DNA of 21,702 bases from Clostridia bacterium (GTDB taxonomy: Bacteria > UBA6262 > WVXT01 > JAUXBS01), in assembly GCA_030619245.1 (NCBI GenBank), contig JAUXBS010000001.1:1-21702 (forward strand). The letters are read 5' to 3'. Shown piece after piece: positions 15,908 to 21,702 of this stretch. The notes below the pieces were generated by a model. That model searched no databases. It was not told where the DNA came from and saw only the letters and a list, made by a program, of their open reading frames with translations. Made by a program: the position numbers and the translations under genes. Each line of letters opens with the position of its first letter. Position 1 is the first letter of the stretch.

Positions 15908-16740
15908 TTACGAATAAATTAAAAACAGCAGTAATTGCCATCCCCTTAATAATCCTGATTATCAACTGGAGTTCAGTAAGTTTTCTCATCCTGGTACTGG
16001 CAGTTGTCATTATGGGGCTCCATGAGTTCTATGAACTCATAGAGGACAAAGGATATTACCCGCAGAAGTATTTGGGGATTGCTTGTGGTATATGCCTGAC
16101 CCTTACCATTTTTCTTTTTGAGAGGCGTGTGGATGTTAGAATAACAGGTGTTGTATTGACCGTATTCCTGTTTTTGTTCTTCCTGGTTTCGTTAATAAAA
16201 GAAGATGCGGAAGGAATTATTATTTCCGTTTCAGTATCCCTGCTGGGTGTATTTTATGTTGCCTGGACTATTTCTCATTCAATATTGCTCAGGGATATGA
16301 GGCCTTATGGAAGGAGTTTCATTTACCTGCTGCTGTTTACAGTATGGTCGATTAACCTGCTTATGAACTGGCTGGAGAGGAAGCCTGAAAGAAAAAGGAA
16401 AAACAAAGCAGGCATTAACCTTTACGTCCGGCTGCTCGCCGCATCAATCGCAGGCATGGTTTTTGTGTTGATGTGGCAGAAAGTATTTGAACTGGAATAC
16501 TTTAAGCTCTGGGCTGTAAATCTCGGATTCCTGCCTCTTTACCGTTCTTTGATTGTCGGGTTAATTCTTGGAATAAGCAGCCAGATTGGATACCTGGTTA
16601 ATTCCCGGATAAGCGGGAATGCCGGTATTGGAGATTCAAGAGGGTTGTTCCCTGGGTACGGGGGTGTGCTGGAAAACATAAGTACTTTCCAGTTCAGTAT
16701 CCCTTTAACATATTATTTTATCAGATTCTTTGTTGTTTAA
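15904..16740 (+). CDS. Divergent CdsA-family membrane protein lacking the catalytic signature
   Basis: The 278-residue product has about eight hydrophobic segments and sits in the standard cdsA place, overlapping uppS by 4 bases. The start (LKTAVIAIPLIILII; GLHEFYELIEDKGYYPQKY) and end (ILGISSQIGYLV; NAGIGDSRGLFPGYGGVLEN) align with CdsA, the CTP:phosphatidate cytidylyltransferase. However, the signature residues are changed: the QLGD-type Asp is Tyr230, KR is Ser237-Gly238, the second Lys is Gly243, the His of PGHGG is Tyr252, and DR-x-D is Glu257-Asn258-x-Ser260. Only Asp244 of the set remains. In the middle, WSINLLMNWLERK replaces the W-x-x-DTGAY region, and no SPKKT motif is visible. The frame is intact with no stop codon. 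It is most likely a non-catalytic or repurposed CdsA relative; a true CdsA should be encoded elsewhere. Confidence 0.8.
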   Translation: MITNKLKTAVIAIPLIILIINWSSVSFLILVLAVVIMGLHEFYELIEDKGYYPQKYLGIACGICLTLTIFLFERRVDVRITGVVLTVFLFLFFLVSLIKEDAEGIIISVSVSLLGVFYVAWTISHSILLRDMRPYGRSFIYLLLFTVWSINLLMNWLERKPERKRKNKAGINLYVRLLAASIAGMVFVLMWQKVFELEYFKLWAVNLGFLPLYRSLIVGLILGISSQIGYLVNSRISGNAGIGDSRGLFPGYGGVLENISTFQFSIPLTYYFIRFFVV

Positions 16741-16741
16741 G

Positions 16742-16853
16742 GGGTCAGGTCTCAACATGATACAAAAAAGGGTCAGGCCTTAACACGATACAAAAAAGTT
16801 GTAAATGCTGAGCGAAGTCGAAGTAGGTCAGGCCTTAACACTTTAGCAAAAAA
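16742..16853 (+). repeat. Three-copy REP-like repeat array with a dispersed-repeat insert
   Basis: Three direct repeats of about 28 bases, GGTCAGG(T/C)CT(C/T)AACA ... CAAAAAA, lie at 16742-16769, 16770-16797 (abutting) and 16825-16853. Between copies 2 and 3 lies GCTGAGCGAAGTCGAAG (16807-16823), a type of short repeat I recall as scattered in many bacterial genomes. The GGGTCAGG(T/C)CT core resembles repeats linked to TnpA_REP (Y1) transposases, but no transposase is in the window. The array fills the whole gap between the cdsA-like gene and dxr. Confidence 0.75.
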
Positions 16854-16859
16854 GGGCTA

Positions 16860-18032
16860 ATGAAAAGAAAAATAAAAAAGATTATTATACTTGGTTCAAC
16901 GGGTTCTATAGGGATAAATACGCTTGACGTGATAAAGGGGCTTGGAAGCGGTTTTAAAGTAATCGGCCTGGGAGCGGGGAGGAATATTAACAGGTTCATC
17001 AGGCAAATAAACGAGTTTAAACCGGAAGTTGTCGTTCTCGGTGATGAATCAAAGAAGAAGGAGTTTGAAAAAAGATTAAAGTCCATTAAATACAAACCTT
17101 CAAAGGTTCTTTACGGCATGCAGGGTTTGATTTCTCTTGCCGGGGACAGCCGCGCAAATTTCCTGATATCCGCTATGGTTGGAGCGGTAGGGCTTGTCCC
17201 TACGCTTGAGGCGATAAAGACAGGCAAGGATATTGCGTTAGCCAACAAGGAACCGCTTGTCATTGCGGGGGATATAATTATGAGGAGCGCCAGGAAGCAC
17301 GGTGTGAATATACTGCCTCTTGACAGTGAGCACAGCGCGGTATTTCAATGCCTGCAGGGAGCTGCTCCCGGTAGTGTAAAGAGGATAATCCTTACGGCTT
17401 CGGGGGGGCCTTTCTACAGGTATCCGAATACAAAATTAAGGAAGGTTACCGTGGAAGAAGCCCTTAATCATCCTACGTGGCGGATGGGGGAAAAAATAAC
17501 AGTTGACTCTGCCAATTTAATGAATAAGGGGCTGGAAATAATAGAAGCGCGCCACCTGTTCGGTATTGAGCTGGACAGGATAGATATTTTAATTCACGCG
17601 CAGTCTGTTGTGCATTCAATGGTGGAGTTTGTTGATGGTTCCATTCTTGCCCAACTGGGTATTCCTGATATGCGTGTTCCCATTCAGTATGCGCTAACGT
17701 ATCCGGGGAGGAGGAAGAATAACCTGAGAAGCCTGAACCTTGCGGAATACGGCAAGCTGACTTTTGAAAAGCCGGATTTTGAAAGGTTTCCCTGCCTGGG
17801 CCTGGCTATGCGCGCGGGTAAAAGCGGCGGTACGGCGCCGGTGGTACTGAACGCCGCGAATGAGGTTGCGGTACAGGCGTTTCTTTCCGGCAGGATAAAG
17901 TTTGTGGATATACCTGTTATGGTAAGGACAATGATGGATAAACATAAAGTAATCAGGAAGCCGTCGCTTGAGGACATATTAGCGATGGACAAGCAGGTAA
18001 GGGATGTTCTGGAATCAAAAATAATAAATTGA
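16860..18032 (+). CDS. dxr: 1-deoxy-D-xylulose 5-phosphate reductoisomerase
   Basis: Dxr converts DXP to MEP with NADPH, the first committed step of the non-mevalonate isoprenoid pathway. The 390-residue product has the NADPH fold at the start (IIILGSTGSIGINTLDVI), the substrate and metal motifs ALANKEPLVIAG, LPLDSEHSAVFQCLQG, LTASGGPF, HPTWRMGEKITVDSANLMNK and GLEIIEARHLF, then VHSMVEFVDGSILAQLG and PDMRVPIQYALTYPGR. The usual Ser of NKES is Pro here, a small change next to a substrate-binding Lys. The ATG lies 6 bases after the last A-run of the REP-like array, so the sequence AAAGGG that may act as ribosome site comes from the repeat edge. ispG of the same pathway is two genes downstream. 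Confidence 0.96.
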   Translation: MKRKIKKIIILGSTGSIGINTLDVIKGLGSGFKVIGLGAGRNINRFIRQINEFKPEVVVLGDESKKKEFEKRLKSIKYKPSKVLYGMQGLISLAGDSRANFLISAMVGAVGLVPTLEAIKTGKDIALANKEPLVIAGDIIMRSARKHGVNILPLDSEHSAVFQCLQGAAPGSVKRIILTASGGPFYRYPNTKLRKVTVEEALNHPTWRMGEKITVDSANLMNKGLEIIEARHLFGIELDRIDILIHAQSVVHSMVEFVDGSILAQLGIPDMRVPIQYALTYPGRRKNNLRSLNLAEYGKLTFEKPDFERFPCLGLAMRAGKSGGTAPVVLNAANEVAVQAFLSGRIKFVDIPVMVRTMMDKHKVIRKPSLEDILAMDKQVRDVLESKIIN

Positions 18033-18051
18033 TTATAAGAAAGGGGCAGGC

Positions 18052-19107
18052 ATGGATATTTACGGTATACTGATTAAAGCAGCGGGTTTCATCGTTACTT
18101 TCGGGCTTGTTGTATTTTTCCACGAAATGGGGCATTTTCTTGGCGCCATATGGATGGGAGTCAGGGTTGAAACTTTCTCCCTTGGTTTCGGAAAGGAGTT
18201 ATTCAGTTTTACGAGAGGAAAGACAAAGTTCAGGATTGCGGCTTTTCCCCTGGGCGGGTACTGTAAAATGGCCGGTGAGAACAAAGAGGATGAGGTAAAA
18301 GGTGAGCCGGATGAGTTCCTTTCAAAGAAATGGTGGAGGAGGTTAATAATTGTTTTCTCCGGGCCTTTCATGAATTTTGTTCTTGCCTGGCTGGTTTTTA
18401 CGATGATGATGACTTTTATAGGCATGGATGTTCCCGTCAAAGACGCGGTAGTAGGTGGTTTTCCCGGGGTTTCACCCGCAAGGGAAGCCGGAATCATGAT
18501 TGGCGATAAGGTGGTTAGTATAGACGGACTGGAGGTTGAAAGCTGGAAGCATATGGCTGAGACCATTCATGGGAAACCGGAAGAACCCCTTGAAATGAAA
18601 ATAATTAGAGGGGAAAAGGAAATGGCTATAACGGTTATTCCCAAACGTAATGAGGAAAGCAAGGTTTCATTGATAGGCATCACTCCAGAGTTTGAGAAGG
18701 AGAAGTCTAATATTTTTACCTCGTTATGGGAATCCATTAAACGGGTAGGGGCAATTATTTACATGACTTTACATTCCCTGTGGCTTATGATAGCCGGAAA
18801 AGTCAAGCCCGAGCTTGCGGGCCCTATAGGTATAATCACTCTTGTCGGGCAGGCAGTAAGCCTGGGAATATCATCTTTTCTGAATATGATTGCCGTGATA
18901 AGCATAATGCTGGGTATATTTAACCTTCTCCCCATCCCGATTGTTGACGGCGGTGTTATAGCGCTGTTATTGGTAGAAGCGGTAAGGAAAAAGCCGCTGC
19001 CGGATAAATTTATTGAATTGCTTCAGAAAGTAGGTTTTGCGCTGATAATGATGCTTGTGGTGTTTGCAACCTACCAGGACATATTAAGGATGTTTACTAA
19101 AAAATAA
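18052..19107 (+). CDS. rseP: Site-2 intramembrane metalloprotease (RseP family)
   Basis: RseP-type proteases cut membrane-embedded anti-sigma factors and leftover signal peptides within the membrane, using zinc. The 351-residue product has the HExxH motif in the first membrane segment (FFHEMGHFLGA; His24, Glu25, His28), a GFG motif (SLGFGKELF), a conserved ...PLGGYCKMAGE loop, and one PDZ domain (GFPGVSPAREAGIMIGDKVV to about residue 200). Later membrane segments follow, with NLLPIPIVDGG giving the third zinc ligand Asp. E. coli RseP has two PDZ domains; one is common in other phyla. An AAGGGG ribosome site lies just before the ATG. It starts 19 bases after dxr and is followed without a gap by ispG. 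Confidence 0.94.
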   Translation: MDIYGILIKAAGFIVTFGLVVFFHEMGHFLGAIWMGVRVETFSLGFGKELFSFTRGKTKFRIAAFPLGGYCKMAGENKEDEVKGEPDEFLSKKWWRRLIIVFSGPFMNFVLAWLVFTMMMTFIGMDVPVKDAVVGGFPGVSPAREAGIMIGDKVVSIDGLEVESWKHMAETIHGKPEEPLEMKIIRGEKEMAITVIPKRNEESKVSLIGITPEFEKEKSNIFTSLWESIKRVGAIIYMTLHSLWLMIAGKVKPELAGPIGIITLVGQAVSLGISSFLNMIAVISIMLGIFNLLPIPIVDGGVIALLLVEAVRKKPLPDKFIELLQKVGFALIMMLVVFATYQDILRMFTKK

Positions 19108-20181
19108 ATGATGCGAAACAAGACAAAAAAAATCAGGGCGGGAAACCTGTATATTGGAGGGAAGTCTCCGGTATCAGTCCAGTCCATGACGAATACGGAT
19201 ACGCATAACGTTAATGAAACGGTGAGGCAGATTAAGAAACTTGAGAAAGCCGGTTGTGAACTGGTGAGGGTTGCGGTCCCTGACCTGGCTGCCGCAAGGC
19301 TGCTTGGAAGGATTAAGGGCAGGGTGAATATACCTGTATCGGCTGATATACACTTTGATTACAGGCTGGCTCTTGAGGCGATAAAGCAGGGGGTTGATAA
19401 GTTAAGGCTTAACCCGGGGAATATTGGCGGCCCCGAAAAGGTAAAACCTGTGGCTGTTGCGGCAGGGAAGGCGGGAATACCGATACGCATAGGGGTTAAT
19501 TCCGGTTCCCTGGAGAAGACTGCTGTTAAGGACTTGGCGGGGGCAATGGCGGCGTCCGCGTTAAAACATGTAAGGCTGCTTGAGAAGTTCAATTTTCATG
19601 ATATTGTTATTTCGCTTAAATCGTCGGATGTAAGAACAACCATAAATGCCTATAGGAAAATAGCGGAAAAAACAAGTTACCCGCTGCACCTTGGCGTTAC
19701 GGAAGCGGGGCCGGAATATACGGGTACAGTAAAATCAGCTGTTGCGCTTGGGGTACTGCTTTCGGAGGGAATCGGGGATACAATAAGGGTGTCATTGACC
19801 GCTGACCCGGTGGAAGAGGTAAGGGCCGGTTTTGAAATCCTAAAAGCGCTTGGTTTAAGGAAACGAGGGCTTGAATTAATCTCCTGCCCGACATGCGGGA
19901 GGTGCAGAATAAATATAATTAAGATAGCAAGCCAGGTCCAGGAGGGAATAGACAAGCTCTCAGAAAAGTATCCGGAGCTGCCTTCGGTTAAGATTGCGGT
20001 AATGGGCTGTGTGGTCAACGGCCCGGGAGAGGCGAAGGCTGCTGATATAGGCATTGCGGGAGGAAGGAATTCGGGAGTGTTATTCAAGGGTGGAAGGGTT
20101 GTAAGGAAGGTAAAAGAAAAAGACCTGGTAAGAGTGTTGTTAAGCGAGGTTAAAAAGCATATAAATAAAAAGGAGAAATAA
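19108..20181 (+). CDS. ispG: (E)-4-hydroxy-3-methylbut-2-enyl diphosphate synthase
   Basis: IspG is the 4Fe-4S enzyme that reduces MEcPP to HMBPP near the end of the MEP pathway. The 357-residue product shows the TIM-barrel part (VSVQSMTNTDTHN; GCELVRVAVPD; VSADIHFDYRLAL; LRLNPGNIGG; IRIGVNSGSLE; LHLGVTEAGPEY; GIGDTIRVSLTADPVEEV). The cluster part follows: ISCPTCGRC (Cys260, Cys263, plus Cys266) and MGCVVNGPGE (Cys301, Glu308). It is the short bacterial form without the extra domain. The ATG follows the rseP stop directly; a second ATG at 19111 is possible. No clear Shine-Dalgarno is present, so translation is probably coupled to rseP. Confidence 0.96.
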   Translation: MMRNKTKKIRAGNLYIGGKSPVSVQSMTNTDTHNVNETVRQIKKLEKAGCELVRVAVPDLAAARLLGRIKGRVNIPVSADIHFDYRLALEAIKQGVDKLRLNPGNIGGPEKVKPVAVAAGKAGIPIRIGVNSGSLEKTAVKDLAGAMAASALKHVRLLEKFNFHDIVISLKSSDVRTTINAYRKIAEKTSYPLHLGVTEAGPEYTGTVKSAVALGVLLSEGIGDTIRVSLTADPVEEVRAGFEILKALGLRKRGLELISCPTCGRCRINIIKIASQVQEGIDKLSEKYPELPSVKIAVMGCVVNGPGEAKAADIGIAGGRNSGVLFKGGRVVRKVKEKDLVRVLLSEVKKHINKKEK

Positions 20182-20185
20182 AGAC

Positions 20186-21702
20186 ATGCGTTTATCTGAA
20201 TATTTCTTGACCACCTTAAAGGAAGTCCCGAAGGATGCGGATATCGTTTCACACCGGCTCATGATAAGGGCAGGGATGATAAGAAAACTTGCTTCGGGGA
20301 TTTATGAGTTCCTCCCGTTCGGGTTAAGGGTATTGCGCAAAGTGGAGAACATCATAAGGGAAGAGATGGATAAGGCAGGAGGTCAGGAACTGTACCTGCC
20401 TGCGCTGCTTCCAAAAGAACTATGGGAAGAAAGCGGCAGGTGGGACCTTTACGGGCAGGAATTGATGAGACTCAAGGACAGGAACAACAGGGAGTTCTGC
20501 CTGGGCCCCACGCATGAAGAGGTCATTACTGACCTGGTAAGGAAGGAAGTAAGGTCATACAGGGAACTGCCGAAAATATTGTACCAGTTCCAGATGAAGT
20601 TTCGTGATGAGATAAGGCCCCGTTTCGGCGTGATGCGCGCGAGGGAGTTTTTCATGAAGGACGCTTACAGCTTTGATGCCGATGAAAAAGGGGCGGAGAA
20701 GACCTACCAGAAGGTTTTCAACTGCTACAATGAGATATTTAAAAGATGCGGCCTGAAGTTCCGCGCGGTTGAGGCGGAAACGGGAGCCATAGGCGGGTCC
20801 TTCTCTCATGAATTTATGGTTGTCGCGGATACCGGGGAGGAAAGCATCGTAAGCTGCGAGTGCGGTTACGCCGCAAATATTGAGAAAGCCGAACTCGGAA
20901 AGGGAGAACGGGAGAAAACCACTGAAAAGGAAAAACCCATGGAAGAAGTGGAAACCCCTGATATGAAAACCGTTGAAGAGGTCGGGAGGTTTCTTCGGGA
21001 ACCTGAGAAGAAGTTTATCAAGTCATTGATTTATGAGTACGGGGAGAGCAGGCTGGTAATGGTTCTTGTCCGAGGGGACTACGGGATAAACGAAGCCAAA
21101 CTCAAGAAATACCTCGGGGTAAACGAGGTTGTGCTTGCCGGTGAGGATAAGATTAAAGAATTTACGGGAGCGCCGCTTGGTTTTGCGGGGCCGGTGGGGC
21201 TTAAAGATGCTGACATAATCGCGGATTATTCCGTTGAGGGGCTGGTTAACGGTATTTCAGGGGCAAATAAAAAGGACTGCCACATGAAGAATATTAACCC
21301 GGGCAGGGACTATAAACCGGCAGCCGTGTTGGATTTGCGCAACCCGGCAGAGGGCGATGTGTGTATAAAGTGCGGGCGGAAACTGTCTTTTTCACGGGGT
21401 ATTGAAGTGGGCCATACGTTTAAACTCGGCACGAAATACAGCAAGGCGTTAAAAGCGGATTTTCTTGACAGTGACGGGAAGGAAAAACCGTTCATAATGG
21501 GCTGTTACGGAATAGGGGTATCAAGGGTTGTAGCTGCCGCCATTGAGCAGGGCAATGATGAAAAGGGGATTATCTGGCCGGTGGCAATAGCGCCTTTTCA
21601 TGTTATGGTGGTCCCGGTAAAGTACGATGATTCCAGGATAAGAGAAGTCAGTGATAAGATATACAGCGACCTTTCAGAGGCAGGTTATGAAGTACTGATT
21701 GA
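20186..21702 (+). CDS. proS: Prolyl-tRNA synthetase, bacterial type (3' end cut by window)
   Basis: ProRS charges tRNA-Pro. The frame runs from ATG 20186 to the window end without a stop, giving 505 residues of an expected 570 or so. Class II motifs are all present: motif 1 near RAGMIRKLASGIYEFLPFG, motif 2 FRDEIRPRFGVMRAREFFMK (from Phe139) and motif 3 MGCYGIGVSR (from Gly439). Between motifs 2 and 3 lies the INS-type editing domain that clears Ala-tRNA-Pro (about 225-400; KSLIYEYGESRLVMVLVRGD, LGFAGPVGL), preceded by CECGYAANIEKAE and followed by CIKCG and RGIEVGHTFKLGTKYS. This marks the bacterial E. coli-like form, not the archaeal/eukaryotic one. The anticodon-binding domain begins at APFHVMVVPV. 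AGGAG at 20171-20175 stands 10 bases before the ATG, inside the ispG end. Confidence 0.96.
   Translation, partial: MRLSEYFLTTLKEVPKDADIVSHRLMIRAGMIRKLASGIYEFLPFGLRVLRKVENIIREEMDKAGGQELYLPALLPKELWEESGRWDLYGQELMRLKDRNNREFCLGPTHEEVITDLVRKEVRSYRELPKILYQFQMKFRDEIRPRFGVMRAREFFMKDAYSFDADEKGAEKTYQKVFNCYNEIFKRCGLKFRAVEAETGAIGGSFSHEFMVVADTGEESIVSCECGYAANIEKAELGKGEREKTTEKEKPMEEVETPDMKTVEEVGRFLREPEKKFIKSLIYEYGESRLVMVLVRGDYGINEAKLKKYLGVNEVVLAGEDKIKEFTGAPLGFAGPVGLKDADIIADYSVEGLVNGISGANKKDCHMKNINPGRDYKPAAVLDLRNPAEGDVCIKCGRKLSFSRGIEVGHTFKLGTKYSKALKADFLDSDGKEKPFIMGCYGIGVSRVVAAAIEQGNDEKGIIWPVAIAPFHVMVVPVKYDDSRIREVSDKIYSDLSEAGYEVLI

Noticed and set aside
16742..16853. CRISPR array
   Set aside because: There are only three imperfect copies, two of them directly abutting with no spacer, and no cas genes. 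The pattern fits REP-like repeats.
18107..18298. A second forward frame inside rseP
   Set aside because: It overlaps the strongly supported protease frame completely and has no family motif.

Overview
The window is a densely packed bacterial chromosome segment in which every supported gene lies on the + strand. No tRNA, rRNA, CRISPR array, transposase or phage gene is visible, and no gene-free stretch exceeds about 210 bases. A periplasm and outer membrane are suggested by proteins with signal peptides and C-terminal aromatic beta-barrel ends and by a CsgG-type periplasmic domain. Together with the YPNPFN-type tail on the first protein and a LysM protein, this points to a diderm bacterium. 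I infer an uncultivated or lightly studied phylum in the broad Elusimicrobiota/Omnitrophota/FCB-like space, but sequence reading alone cannot fix the taxon.

Region 1 (1-3766) is the envelope end. It holds the 3' end of a large secreted protein with a FlgD/T9SS-like tail, a small secreted beta-barrel-like protein driven by a near-consensus promoter that places its ATG at the predicted +1, and a 658-residue protein fusing a CsgG/LpoB-like domain to a putative outer-membrane barrel. A clear intrinsic terminator closes the block.

Region 2 (3768-11905) is the DNA-processing block: comM/yifB, a secreted LysM protein with alternating acidic and basic blocks, dprA, a 63-codon unknown, topA, xerC and an unknown protein with an N-terminal UBA/EF-Ts-N-like helix pair and a C-terminal membrane anchor. 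ComM and DprA both act on incoming single-stranded DNA in transformation.

Region 3 (11906-21702) is the classic translation/isoprenoid superoperon: rpsB, tsf, pyrH, frr, uppS, a cdsA-position gene, dxr, rseP, ispG and proS (cut by the window end). Dxr and IspG make isoprenoid precursors that UppS turns into the cell-wall lipid carrier. RpsB, Tsf, Frr and ProS serve translation. RseP is the intramembrane protease of the envelope.

The most notable observations are: the gene in the cdsA slot keeps the CdsA framework but has lost nearly all catalytic signature residues; a three-copy REP-like repeat array lies between it and dxr and abuts the dxr start; an inverted-repeat-bounded element of about 125 bases lies before uppS; and a UBA-like, tail-anchored protein of unknown function is encoded just before rpsB-tsf.
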